From NCBI RefSeq assembly GCF_900452385.1, contig NZ_UGOA01000001.1:753501-817500 (forward strand): DNA of 64,000 nucleotides, given 5' to 3'. Below are positions 7,588-17,155 of the stretch, one piece after another. A program made the translations under genes and the position numbers. Positions within the stretch are counted from its first letter, which is position 1, and every line of letters begins with the position of its first letter. Source of the stretch: Legionella donaldsonii (GTDB lineage Bacteria; Pseudomonadota; Gammaproteobacteria; Legionellales; Legionellaceae). The notes under the pieces are model-generated. The model had not been told where the DNA came from. It did no database searches and saw only the letters and a list, made by a program, of their open reading frames with translations.

Positions 7588-10446
7588 ATGAGCGAACCCA
7601 TCACCATCCATGTCCTGGCAGCAGGCGATCTGTTTGAGCATGTACTAACTGCAATGGCCGCTTTTACTAATCAGCAGAGTTTTGCTAGCCTTTTGCGGTT
7701 AACGGCTTTAATTGGCATAGTTATGGCCGCCGCAGGCTTTTTAAAAAGTCGCGACCCCTTTGTTTTTGCCCGCTGGTTTTTAGGTTACATGCTGATGGTA
7801 CATGGCGTGCTGTTACCGAAAACCACAGTCATGATTGATGATGTTACCGCGCAAAATCCAAAGGTTGTTGATCATGTACCGGTGGTCTTTGCCTTATCGG
7901 CCAGTCTTTTAACCACGGTGGGGCTCGGATTGGCACAGATCTATGATTCGCTGCTTTATATTCCCCCGCCGAGTGTCCCTGACGAGAAAAGCATGCCCTA
8001 TCCTGAGGACCTGCTTTATACTCAGACCGGTATGCTCTTTGGCTCACGTCTGGTGCAGGCAGCAAAGGATTTTCGCATCACAGACCCAATGCTTAAAGAA
8101 GAGATGAATGCCTATTTCAGGAGCTGTGTAGTGGGTGATATCCGCATCAACCAGAAATACTCGGTGGCTGAATTAACGAACAGCCCTAATATCTGGGCAT
8201 TGATTTCAGCGAAAGGCTCTCCTCTAAGACGCGTCAAAGTCAATGGCCAGCCTGTTTCCTGTCTTGAGGCTTCCAAAGCAGAAGGTGAATACAGCCTTAA
8301 ACAGAAGCTTGATGCAGAAATTAAAAAAGCCTATACGTTTTTTGGCATTAATTTCTTTGGAAAACCGGCCAACACGACTTACGAATCCCTCTTTAAAACC
8401 CATCTGCAATCCGCCTTTAATTACTATCAGGGGCTAAGTAACGATGCCAGCGATATTTTTCTACAGAGCATGATGATTAATGCCATGCGCGATGGCCATG
8501 CCGGCTATCAGACTTTTACCGATTCTACCGCGGGACTTATTAACCAGCAGTACACGAAAGCACAGGTGCAACACCGCTTCAGCTGGGAAGTCTTAGGCCA
8601 GAAGGCGCTGTGGATTTTACCCATTACCCATACCTGCTTAACGTTGCTTCTTTTTGGTCTTTTTCCGCTGGTGCTTGTTCTTGCCACATTGCCTCAGGGA
8701 ATGCGCATTGTTACAGGCTATCTGCAGTTTTTTCTGTCTCTGCAGTTCTGGCCGGTTCTTTTCGCAATTTTAAACGTCGGAATGACCATGTGGGGTGCGC
8801 ATTCAACCTCGCAATATGGCAGCTTTACCATGGTCAACCTCGACAAAATCGATGAGTTGCATGCCGACATCAGCGGGGTCTGCGGTTATCTTATGATGAT
8901 GATTCCCTTTTTATCGCATGGCTTGGTGTCTAATTTAGGCGGCGCTTTCTCAAACCTTGCCACCAGCATGATGAGCCACATGCAGGGTTCCAGCATGTCC
9001 GTGGCAGGGGAAGCCGCAAGTGCATCTTTTAGTCTTGGGCAAACGAGCTTCTACAATACCTCTGCCAATAATTTCTCGGCCAACAAGCATGATTCCAACT
9101 GGACGAATCTGCATGGCATGCGTACTTCACAAACTTCTTCAGGGGTCTTGAAAACCATCACCGGAAGTGGCGAGGCAGTCTTTGATGCGAGTCCTGCGAT
9201 GTCCAGAGGGGCTTTATCCATCAATACCTCGGATGGTTTAAATGCCTCGCTTAATGAGGCCTATGAGCAATCGACACAGGCCGCACGAAGCCAGGGCGCC
9301 CAACTTCATCAGGCGCTTTCCACTGCGAGCCATCGCTTGATGCAGTTATCCAGTCTGTCAGTGCACGATTTTCGTTTAGGAGCGGGGGTTTCTGACAGTG
9401 AATCTGGCCAGTATTCCAAAGCGCTATCCACCATCAATCACATTGCCTCGGATGTGGCAGCACGGATGGGGGTTTCCAAAGAAGATGCCGTGACTCACCT
9501 CACCAATTTTGGCTTAAGCGCCCAAGCCTCCATGGATACCCGTCATAGCATTGGCGGTAAAATTGCCCACTGGGGCTTAGGCATTAGTGCCAAAGGAGAT
9601 ACCCACCTTAAATTTGACCGCTCAACTTCCGCCAGTGACCGTTATCACAGCGGTAGTGATGGCTCAATCTCTGCGCGCGAATCTCGTGATTTTAATGACG
9701 CGTTTAATACCGTGAAGCAGTTTACCCAAAGCCATCATTTTGATGATTCCCATTCCAAGGCGGCCTCGCTATCTAATCAGCTGGGTGCTGATTTGCGACA
9801 GGCTGATACTGCAAGCCACAACCTTGATGCAAGTCTTGCTCGCGCCTCGCGCGTCAGTGAAGCGAAAGCTTTCGTAGAGACGCATAGTACCCAAATCAAT
9901 ACTGATTTAAATCAGGCCTTTCCTGCTTTTGTGGCGTCACAAATTGGGGAGCAGGCACGGGATGCCCTGTTCTCTAAACCTGGTGATTTACAGGCATTAA
10001 ATCGTCTGCAGCATTTAGGAGAGCAGTTTATTGTCGACAGGCGTGATGCACTGATTAATGAATTTGGTACAAAGGGTGCTCAGGAAAAAGTCAATGACTT
10101 TTATCAGCGCTCAAGCGCTGACATTGAACAAAAAGGGGCGTTCATTACAAAGGATTTTAATCGTAACAGTGAGGAGATTGCCCGCGGCGGTAAAGAAAAA
10201 GGGGTTGGCTTTGATAAGCATGAAGCCGATATACTGCAAGCCGGCATCCATAATCGGATGCACGCGGTAAATCATCAAATAAAAGACGGTGAAGCCTTGA
10301 TTAAGACCGATCGCCATGATCTAATGGGGGATCATGCTAAAAACGTTGTGGAAGGGAAAGATCTGGCACAACGCAATACCGCTCTGCCCGAAAAGCTGAA
10401 TCTTCCCAAACGGTTGTTTGAACTTCACAAAGATAAGGGAGAATAA
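7588..10446 (+). CDS. traG: TraG-like mating-pair stabilisation / entry-exclusion target protein
   Basis: TraG of F-type systems has an inner-membrane N-terminal half for pilus assembly and a periplasmic C-terminal half for mating-pair stabilisation and recognition by TraS. This 952-residue protein is close to F TraG (938). The N-terminal half has several membrane segments (about 30-55, 65-80, 95-115, 345-400, 430-450) and the FAILNVGMTMWG region typical of TraG_N. From about residue 470 onward it is hydrophilic, rich in Ser, Ala and Gln, with long helical repeats. It is followed one base later by a small membrane-protein gene. Confidence 0.9.
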   Translation: MSEPITIHVLAAGDLFEHVLTAMAAFTNQQSFASLLRLTALIGIVMAAAGFLKSRDPFVFARWFLGYMLMVHGVLLPKTTVMIDDVTAQNPKVVDHVPVVFALSASLLTTVGLGLAQIYDSLLYIPPPSVPDEKSMPYPEDLLYTQTGMLFGSRLVQAAKDFRITDPMLKEEMNAYFRSCVVGDIRINQKYSVAELTNSPNIWALISAKGSPLRRVKVNGQPVSCLEASKAEGEYSLKQKLDAEIKKAYTFFGINFFGKPANTTYESLFKTHLQSAFNYYQGLSNDASDIFLQSMMINAMRDGHAGYQTFTDSTAGLINQQYTKAQVQHRFSWEVLGQKALWILPITHTCLTLLLFGLFPLVLVLATLPQGMRIVTGYLQFFLSLQFWPVLFAILNVGMTMWGAHSTSQYGSFTMVNLDKIDELHADISGVCGYLMMMIPFLSHGLVSNLGGAFSNLATSMMSHMQGSSMSVAGEAASASFSLGQTSFYNTSANNFSANKHDSNWTNLHGMRTSQTSSGVLKTITGSGEAVFDASPAMSRGALSINTSDGLNASLNEAYEQSTQAARSQGAQLHQALSTASHRLMQLSSLSVHDFRLGAGVSDSESGQYSKALSTINHIASDVAARMGVSKEDAVTHLTNFGLSAQASMDTRHSIGGKIAHWGLGISAKGDTHLKFDRSTSASDRYHSGSDGSISARESRDFNDAFNTVKQFTQSHHFDDSHSKAASLSNQLGADLRQADTASHNLDASLARASRVSEAKAFVETHSTQINTDLNQAFPAFVASQIGEQARDALFSKPGDLQALNRLQHLGEQFIVDRRDALINEFGTKGAQEKVNDFYQRSSADIEQKGAFITKDFNRNSEEIARGGKEKGVGFDKHEADILQAGIHNRMHAVNHQIKDGEALIKTDRHDLMGDHAKNVVEGKDLAQRNTALPEKLNLPKRLFELHKDKGE

Positions 10447-10447
10447 A

Positions 10448-11029
10448 GTGAACTCTCAAGAACTAAGATCAGCGATCCAGGATGATATCCGCAACATTAA
10501 AAATATTTCGCCAGACATTATTCCAGGTCGTGTTTATTATGGTCAATTAGCTAAACTGGGATTTGGCTTTTATTGGAAAATCCTGTTGATTGTCTCATTG
10601 GCTTTGACTTACTCCTTTAATTATAATTCCGATTATCTTCGCCCACCGCTTCCAACAATACTTGATTCAGCGTTTAGCGCTCTTATTATTGGCAGTATTG
10701 CAAGCCTCATCATGACTTTTCTACTTATCAATCCCCTGAATATGCTGGTTCTCTTTCGCTTTCATTTAGAGAAAAAACTAAAAACGGGAGGATTACTGAT
10801 CAAAAAATTTAAATTGATTGGAATAGTGTATTTATCGGTATTAACCTTTTTCTGTCTGCTTTTTGGTTTTTTTGCAAAACCTGAAGTCATGATTGGTATG
10901 CTCCTTTTCGCCTTTGTTTTAAGCGGACTAGCTACTTCATTCTTTATTAAGCTCGAATTAAATCGCATCGGTTTAAGCACGGTATATGACGTTATCAACG
11001 AATTTGTGAATAAAAGTAACCACCTTTGA
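10448..11029 (+). CDS. Small four-helix membrane protein; candidate TraS-type entry-exclusion protein
   Basis: This 193-residue protein starts at GTG 10448, with GGGAG six bases upstream, directly after the traG stop. An upstream TTG at 10418 is less likely. It has about four hydrophobic helices (residues 50-68, 84-112, 128-150 and 155-172) and short charged ends. There is no clear sequence match to a family. In F the gene at this position, between traG and traD, is traS, an inner-membrane entry-exclusion protein. The TraS role is an inference from position, size and topology only. The coding region is noticeably more AT-rich than traG, as is common for fast-evolving exclusion genes. Confidence 0.55.
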   Translation: MNSQELRSAIQDDIRNIKNISPDIIPGRVYYGQLAKLGFGFYWKILLIVSLALTYSFNYNSDYLRPPLPTILDSAFSALIIGSIASLIMTFLLINPLNMLVLFRFHLEKKLKTGGLLIKKFKLIGIVYLSVLTFFCLLFGFFAKPEVMIGMLLFAFVLSGLATSFFIKLELNRIGLSTVYDVINEFVNKSNHL

Positions 11030-11046
11030 CCAGTGGGGTAATGCGT

Positions 11047-11084
11047 GTAAACAGTCCTTCTTGATAACGGTAACATTTGTTTAC
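11047..11084. promoter_or_regulatory. Inverted repeat upstream of traD-traI
   Basis: GTAAACA (11047-11053) and TGTTTAC (11078-11084) form a 7-base inverted repeat separated by 24 bases in the 145-base gap before traD. This is the largest gap inside the tra region, so traD-traI may be a separate transcription unit. A regulator site is an inference; no promoter consensus stands out. Confidence 0.35.
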
Positions 11085-11174
11085 GTATAGTTAATAACGA
11101 GCAACAAAAAAGTATTTCGTAATACAGCGGACAGGGACGTTAGCTGGCAGGTTTCGCATTCAAGGAGAACTGTC

Positions 11175-13010
11175 ATGCGCGATGAACCTAATTTCAAACA
11201 CTATACCCGCGGTGGGCAAATCAGCTTCCACAATCTGCGCATGTGGGATCAAATCACCAAAACACTTACCTGGTTTTGTCTTTTTTCCTGGGTGCTTTTA
11301 ACCGGCATCATTGGCTGGCTTACCATCCCCTCTGAAAAACTTTCCCAGGCATTGGTGTACTATTACGCCTCGTTTTTAGATCTGATCGGGAACAAGAAGC
11401 AGGTATTCACTCTGATGTTTCAGGGCAAGTTATACCGCCAGCCGGTGGAGATGATTGTAAACTACCCCTACTACCGGATGAATGCCGAAGCCATGCTGAC
11501 CAAGGGCGCTCATGCGGCCTTAATCGGGTTTGCACTGGCCTTGGCAACAGGAGCCGCCCTTGCAGTTTACTTTATTCGCCGTGGCAAAGCCCAACGTGCC
11601 AATCAGTTCATTCGCGGATCAAAATTACAAACGGAGGCACAGGTGAAGGAGGCCATTGTCCGCAACAAGGCCAATTCAGACATCACTATTGACGGCTTCC
11701 CACTGATTGCAGGTTCAGAAGTCCAACACCTTTTGGTACATGGCACCGTGGGTACAGGTAAAAGCCAGCTCATCATGAAAATTCTTGATGCCTTGCGAGC
11801 CCGCGGGGATAGAGTGATTATCTATGATAAGGGCTGCGCTTTCATTCCGCATTACTTTGAAGAAGGTCGGGATGTCATTTTAAATCCCTTTGATTCGCGC
11901 TGCCCGAACTGGGATTTATGGCAGGAAGCACCGAAAGATTCTGATTTGGAAAACATGGCTGAGAGTTTAATTCCCATGCACGGTGATGCCGACCCATTCT
12001 GGGTATCTGCCGCACGCACGGTCTTTGCAAGTTGTGCATCTCGCATGCGAAAAGATAAAAACCGTTCACTTGAAGCCCTTTTATCACTTCTTTTAACCAG
12101 TGAGTTTGGAAAGCTTGAGACCTACCTTCAGGGGACAGCAGCAGCGACTCTTGTCTCTGATAAAATTGAGAAAACGGCCTTTTCCATCCGCGCAGTTATT
12201 ACCACCTATCTTAAATCATTAAGCTCCCTGGCGGGGCTTGCCAGGGAAGGTAAAGAGGCCTTTTCTATTCGAGATTACATCTTAAACGAAGAAAAATCAG
12301 GCTGGCTTTTTATTTCGTCTAATGGCGAGCAGCACAAAACCCTAAAACCATTGATGTCGATGTGGCTTGCCATGGCCTCCTTAACACTCTTGAGTTTGAC
12401 GCCATCGTCTGCGCGACGCATCTGGTTTGTCTGTGATGAGTTGCCAAGTCTTCATAAACTGCCGTTGTTGGGTGAAACCATAGCTGAGGTGCGCAAGTTT
12501 GGCGGCTGCTTTCTATTAGGCATGCAGAGTTTTGCCCAGCTCACGAAAGTCTATGGTCAATCCGGTGGGGCTAAGGAGCTTTTTGATCTTTTAAATACTC
12601 GCTTTTTCTTTCGAAGTCCGAGTAGCGAGATGGCGCGCCTTGTGGCCAGCGAATTAGGGGAGGAAGAAATTGAGGAGTCCCGTGAAAATTATTCCTATGG
12701 GGCAAACTCGATACGAGATGGGATTTCGTTAAGCACCCAGCGGGTCACAAGAGCGATTGTCTCTTACCCTCAAATCATGGAATTAAAAGATTTGCATTGC
12801 TTCCTTCGCCTGCCTGGAGAATATCCCATCACAACCCTCCATCTAACACTTGCTAAACGTGATTCTAAGGCAATGCCATTTATCGAACGGCAATTACAAC
12901 CCTCCATAGCTATAACAAAAAATTCTCCCCTTAAAGAGATGAACCAAGGCAGTGGTGAAGAGTTGGTCTTTAAAAAAACCGAAACTAAACTCATAGATTA
13001 CATGGACTAA
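11175..13010 (+). CDS. traD: TraD-type coupling protein (T4CP ATPase)
   Basis: The coupling protein is a hexameric inner-membrane ATPase that brings the relaxosome to the type IV channel. Two N-terminal membrane segments (about 30-50 and 108-132) precede the ATPase domain. Walker A is GTVGTGKS at residues 190-197. Walker B is IWFVCDEL with D421-E422. Other typical blocks are DKGCAFIPHYF, ILNPFDSRCPNWD and QSFAQL. The 611 residues are shorter than F TraD (717) because the C-terminal tail is brief. A good AAGGAG site precedes the start. The relaxase gene begins 5 bases after the stop. Confidence 0.93.
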   Translation: MRDEPNFKHYTRGGQISFHNLRMWDQITKTLTWFCLFSWVLLTGIIGWLTIPSEKLSQALVYYYASFLDLIGNKKQVFTLMFQGKLYRQPVEMIVNYPYYRMNAEAMLTKGAHAALIGFALALATGAALAVYFIRRGKAQRANQFIRGSKLQTEAQVKEAIVRNKANSDITIDGFPLIAGSEVQHLLVHGTVGTGKSQLIMKILDALRARGDRVIIYDKGCAFIPHYFEEGRDVILNPFDSRCPNWDLWQEAPKDSDLENMAESLIPMHGDADPFWVSAARTVFASCASRMRKDKNRSLEALLSLLLTSEFGKLETYLQGTAAATLVSDKIEKTAFSIRAVITTYLKSLSSLAGLAREGKEAFSIRDYILNEEKSGWLFISSNGEQHKTLKPLMSMWLAMASLTLLSLTPSSARRIWFVCDELPSLHKLPLLGETIAEVRKFGGCFLLGMQSFAQLTKVYGQSGGAKELFDLLNTRFFFRSPSSEMARLVASELGEEEIEESRENYSYGANSIRDGISLSTQRVTRAIVSYPQIMELKDLHCFLRLPGEYPITTLHLTLAKRDSKAMPFIERQLQPSIAITKNSPLKEMNQGSGEELVFKKTETKLIDYMD

Positions 13011-13015
13011 TACCA

Positions 13016-15955
13016 ATGCTAAGCATACAACCACTGAAATCAGCACGAGGGGCGGCAGAATACTACACCAAGGCCTTTGATTATTATGCGAGTGATGCAG
13101 AAGCCATGGTTTGGCTTGGAAAAGGGAAAGAATTTCTTAAGTTAGGCGCAGAAGTCGATAAAGAAACGATGTTGTCCTTATTAGAAGGCCGTTTGCCTAG
13201 TGGACAAGTGCTTTGCAATCCCAATAATGGCGCTCATCGCCCAGGGTTTGACATGACGTTTTCAGCTCCCAAAAGCCTATCAATATTAGTAGGTCTTGGG
13301 ATTTCGCCTGAATTAGTTCAATTTCACGATAAGGCCGTTCGTTATGCAGTCAGTCAATTGGAAGCCGAATTTGCTGAAACAAGAGTGAGGCATAAAGACG
13401 AAATACGGTTTGAGAAAACGGGTAATCTATTGGTGGCGGCATTTAGACAACCGACTTCCCGTGCGAACGACCCCTCGCTTCATACCCATTGTGTCACGAT
13501 GAATCTGACGTTTTTTCAGGGTAAGGCTAAATCGTTAGCCAGTGATACAACAAGAAAGCATGGTGTAATCGAGCAAATTCAAAATAATGCTCATTACGGC
13601 GGACTTTTGTATCGCCAACATCTTGCTAATCAATTAAAAGAAGCAGGGTTTCATATACGTCTCACAGGGGATGGATTATTTGAAATTGACGGCGTACCAG
13701 AAACCGTATTGCATGAATTTTCACGACGACGTGAAGACATTGAACGATTGATGGAAGAAAAAGGGTGGCAGGGGGCTAAAAGCTCATCTACTGCAACGCT
13801 TCTTTCTCGCGAAGGAAAGGAGTTGCATGACTCCGAAAGCCTTCATAGTGACTGGCTTAAGCGGGCAGAAAATCATCATTTCAATGCAAAGACATTTTCT
13901 CAATCTCAATTGAATTACTCAAAATCGAATTCCATTTTTTCGACCATCAAAGCAAAGTTACAACAATTTTTAAATGGCGGGGAAGAGACCGAAGAGCACA
14001 AGGCGAAAGCCTGTGTGTCGGTAGCTATTGAAACACTGAGTCAGCGCCACTGTGTCTTTACGGAGCGTGCACTCCTGGCAGAGAGTATGAAACACAGTTT
14101 GGTGATGGCTGGAAGCCTATCTAAAGAGACGTTAAGTCAAATAATTGCCAAGGAAAAGCATACGCAAGGCCTTTATGAGGGCAGATGTCCTGAAACGGGT
14201 GCCAGGATGTTAACAACCCCTTGGGCTTTAACATTGGAAACCGAGACCTTAGCGCGTATTGAAGCGAATAAAGAGGTCTTGTCTTCAATGGCAACGCTTA
14301 AACAAATACAGGCTTTCCAAAAAGAACGCCAAGCTCATCTGGTTTTTCCAATGACGGAATCCCAAAAAGAAGCTATGGCAATGCTTTTAACATCGAAAGA
14401 CCGCTATCTGGCTGTTCAAGGTTATGCCGGTGTTGCGAAGACCACCATGCTTTCTGAGACCCGTCTTCTAATGGAGGAGAAAGGGTATCGACTTCGCGGC
14501 ATCACGGTTGCAAGTTCTGCAGCCCATGAGCTGGCAAAGAAGGGGGGCATTCAAACCGATGTATTTCCGGTTGTCCTTCAAGAATTAAAAGACGCAAAAA
14601 GGGGAGGGCGAGAAAAATGGGTCTATATTGTGGATGAAGCCTCAATGCTTTCCTCCCCTCAAGGCCATGAATTAATAAAGCAGATAGAGCGAACCAATGC
14701 ACGCTTGATATTGGTTGGTGATAGGGCACAACTTCCGAGTGTTAATACAGGCCGCATCTTTAGTTTAACGCAAGATTTTGGTATTGAAACAACCATCATG
14801 GATGAGATTGTTCGTCAAAACAACCAAACATTAAAAGAAGCTGTTTACCATGCTACAAAAGGGGAGGTGAGGGATGCACTGGATAAACTTGATGTTCAGG
14901 AGCTTGCTACCCATGAAGAGCGAATTCAATGGATTGCGGATAAATGGTTGGGCTTAAGTCAAAAAGAGCGAGAAGAAACGCTTCTTTTTGCGCCAACGCA
15001 TGCCAATCGAGAAGCAATTACTGAGCTTATTCGAAACGGATTAATCGAGGAAGGGAGTTTAGGCAAAGCGTGTTATCACCAAGACACACTGAAAGCAAAA
15101 CCCCTGGAACCGATTCAACTTCGTTTTGCCGCTTATTATCAAAAAGGGGACGTCCTTCGATTAAATCAGGATTTTAAGTCATTAAGAATTAGGCAAGGGA
15201 CTTATTTCACTATTGGCGACATGACAGCAAAACATCGAAAAGATAATGTGCTCCCTTTAGTGAATGATCAAGGAAAGCAAATTATTTTTCCTCTTAAATT
15301 ACTTCCACGTTACAAAACACACACTGCCTCTTTTGAGCGAATTATTGAGGTGTATCAACCTAAAAAACTAGAGCTTCGAAAAGGTGACAAGGTGATGTGG
15401 ACGCGAAATTTTAAAGCCGCAGGTCTTCGCAACGGTGAGGTTGTTACTTTACATGATGATAATGAAAAAGCGCTTCAATTTCTCACTAAAGAAGGAGAAA
15501 TGATAAATCTTGATAAAGCTGAACCTGCTTTAAAACATTTGGATTACAGTTTTGTGCTCACTAACTATAAAGTCCAAGGAAAAGATGCTCCATTTGGTAT
15601 TGGTCTTATGGAGTCCTATCACCAGTTTGGCGCTACACTAAAAAACTTTTATGTTCAAATTTCACGTGCTATTCAAGGTATGACGTTAGTGACAGATAAT
15701 CGAGAACAATTGATTGGAGCGCTTCACAATAATAAAGATGAAAAAATAGCCTCAATCGATGTGCTCTCAAGAGAACAACTAAAATATCATGAAAATCGGT
15801 TTTTAAATCAAACGAAACTATCTATTAAACCCGTCATCGAGAAAATGAAATCGTTAGAGCAACAGAAAGAATTGAATCAGATTAGCGAGCTTAATTTTAG
15901 TAAACAAAAACACCCGAATATAAAGCCTCTACAAATAAAAGAACTCGAATTATAA
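13016..15955 (+). CDS. traI: MOBF relaxase/helicase (TraI/TrwC type)
   Basis: This protein nicks oriT and unwinds the transferred strand. The N-terminal TrwC relaxase domain (about 1-300) has the tyrosine pairs Y16-Y17 and Y23-Y24 and the motif LHTH with H156 and H158. The usual first metal-ligand His is replaced by Q145. The C-terminal half is an SF1 helicase with Walker A GYAGVAKT (469-476), VDEAS (Walker B), GDRAQLPSV and a late YKVQGKDA motif. At 979 residues it is TrwC-sized, far shorter than F TraI (1756). The start follows traD closely with a weak ribosome-binding site, suggesting translational coupling. Confidence 0.93.
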   Translation: MLSIQPLKSARGAAEYYTKAFDYYASDAEAMVWLGKGKEFLKLGAEVDKETMLSLLEGRLPSGQVLCNPNNGAHRPGFDMTFSAPKSLSILVGLGISPELVQFHDKAVRYAVSQLEAEFAETRVRHKDEIRFEKTGNLLVAAFRQPTSRANDPSLHTHCVTMNLTFFQGKAKSLASDTTRKHGVIEQIQNNAHYGGLLYRQHLANQLKEAGFHIRLTGDGLFEIDGVPETVLHEFSRRREDIERLMEEKGWQGAKSSSTATLLSREGKELHDSESLHSDWLKRAENHHFNAKTFSQSQLNYSKSNSIFSTIKAKLQQFLNGGEETEEHKAKACVSVAIETLSQRHCVFTERALLAESMKHSLVMAGSLSKETLSQIIAKEKHTQGLYEGRCPETGARMLTTPWALTLETETLARIEANKEVLSSMATLKQIQAFQKERQAHLVFPMTESQKEAMAMLLTSKDRYLAVQGYAGVAKTTMLSETRLLMEEKGYRLRGITVASSAAHELAKKGGIQTDVFPVVLQELKDAKRGGREKWVYIVDEASMLSSPQGHELIKQIERTNARLILVGDRAQLPSVNTGRIFSLTQDFGIETTIMDEIVRQNNQTLKEAVYHATKGEVRDALDKLDVQELATHEERIQWIADKWLGLSQKEREETLLFAPTHANREAITELIRNGLIEEGSLGKACYHQDTLKAKPLEPIQLRFAAYYQKGDVLRLNQDFKSLRIRQGTYFTIGDMTAKHRKDNVLPLVNDQGKQIIFPLKLLPRYKTHTASFERIIEVYQPKKLELRKGDKVMWTRNFKAAGLRNGEVVTLHDDNEKALQFLTKEGEMINLDKAEPALKHLDYSFVLTNYKVQGKDAPFGIGLMESYHQFGATLKNFYVQISRAIQGMTLVTDNREQLIGALHNNKDEKIASIDVLSREQLKYHENRFLNQTKLSIKPVIEKMKSLEQQKELNQISELNFSKQKHPNIKPLQIKELEL

Positions 15956-15964
15956 GGAGAAATT

Positions 15965-16291
15965 ATGCCAAGACTGACTATTTCATTATCAAATGCTCTT
16001 TATAGCCGTCTTTCAGCATTATCAATTCATAATAAAGAATCGATGTCGAATATTATTAATCAACTCATTCTTGCTGGAATGCATCATATTGAAGATAGCC
16101 CTCCAAAGAGGGAGCAACAAAAACCACTTGTTGATCAGCATTGCCAAAAGTTAATTATTCAGATGAATGCGCTTGTTAAAAACTTGTCAAAGGAGTTGCT
16201 TCATTTTAATCAAAATGATTTTAAGCAACTACAACAAGCTAGCGCAAAAAAATACAACGAATTGAATAGTGCTAATTCTGATGTGGCCTAA
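15965..16291 (+). CDS. Small RHH-like protein following the relaxase gene
   Basis: This 108-residue protein starts 9 bases after traI with a strong AAGGAG site, so it is probably the last gene of the traD-traI unit. Residues 1-45 (MPRLTISLSNALYSRLSALS...SNIINQLILAGM) have the strand-helix-helix pattern of ribbon-helix-helix DNA-binding proteins. The remainder is a helical, coiled-coil-like tail. A relaxosome accessory protein or a tra regulator is plausible by position and fold, but I do not recognise a named family. Confidence 0.6.
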   Translation: MPRLTISLSNALYSRLSALSIHNKESMSNIINQLILAGMHHIEDSPPKREQQKPLVDQHCQKLIIQMNALVKNLSKELLHFNQNDFKQLQQASAKKYNELNSANSDVA

Positions 16292-16369
16292 TATATAAAC
16301 CATCCTGATGCTATCAGATTACTATATAATCTAGAAAGGAAATAAATTTCAACTACTCAAGGAAAGAGA

Positions 16370-17155
16370 GTGAATATAAAAAAGAGGATAATTCCAGTTA
16401 TTCTTTCGGTCTTGGCTATTATTGTTTTTATTGTGGGAATTTTTGCAGGTGGTTTTTATCTTGTTATTCTTGCTCTTTTTTTATTTTTCATTGCTTACCT
16501 TGAAGAAAAAACTTCATTGGTAATAGTCAGAACAGCCTCTATTACAATTTTATCATTAGCGGTTCTATTATCAATTTTTCTTATTTATTTGTTTTTTAAA
16601 AATTCTGTAAATACAGAAGAAAATTATGTTACAAAAAATCCGGACTATTCGTTAGAGGAGATTATTGAGTTGGATAAAAACTCAGATCCATTCGGCCGTT
16701 TTGACCGTAATTCACATGTAATTGACTATTCAAACCCTACCAATTCTTCTTCAAGAAAAGCTCAAGAACAAGAAAAGTTAATTGTAAAAACTTCAATAGA
16801 AGTTATGAGTAAAATTAACATTCCAACAAGAAGCAATGTTGAAAGCACTCCAGTAATTCTAAGAGACAGATGTTTCGTATATTACTTAAGTCAACAATAC
16901 AAAGATAGCCTAATGTATTGTCAATCGTCATCCGAAGCAGGAAATCCATATGCTACCTATATATTAGGGATTCAATATTATAATGGTTTAGGAGTTAAAA
17001 AAGACAAGGAAATTGGATTAAGTAATTTTATTAAATCGGCAGGACAAGGGTATCCCTATGCTCAGTTCACTTTGGCGATAATCTATTTGGAGATGGGCAA
17101 GAATGAATTAGCTAATAAATGGAATTTAAAAGCCAAAGAGCAATTAAAATATTAA
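16370..17155 (+). CDS. Membrane-anchored Sel1-repeat protein
   Basis: The 261-residue protein starts at GTG 16370 after AAGGAAAGAG. Two hydrophobic segments near the N-terminus (about 8-42 and 50-76) would anchor it. A linker of about 90 polar residues follows. The C-terminal third has two Sel1/TPR-like repeats (GNPYATYILGIQYYNGLGV and GYPYAQFTLAIIYLEMGK). Sel1 proteins are protein-interaction scaffolds. The gene is much more AT-rich than the tra genes and has a TATAAT-like box at 16325-16330, so it is separately transcribed cargo. Its function is unknown. Confidence 0.6.
   Translation: MNIKKRIIPVILSVLAIIVFIVGIFAGGFYLVILALFLFFIAYLEEKTSLVIVRTASITILSLAVLLSIFLIYLFFKNSVNTEENYVTKNPDYSLEEIIELDKNSDPFGRFDRNSHVIDYSNPTNSSSRKAQEQEKLIVKTSIEVMSKINIPTRSNVESTPVILRDRCFVYYLSQQYKDSLMYCQSSSEAGNPYATYILGIQYYNGLGVKKDKEIGLSNFIKSAGQGYPYAQFTLAIIYLEMGKNELANKWNLKAKEQLKY

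Noticed and set aside
8610-8855. Plus-strand frame inside traG
   Set aside because: It is in another frame of a conserved gene with clean homology and no start context of its own.
14420-14443. Relaxase Walker A written GYAGVAKT, with Ala before Lys instead of Gly
   Set aside because: I recall GYAGTAKT-like versions in other MOBF helicases, so it is probably normal for this family, and Lys and Thr are kept.
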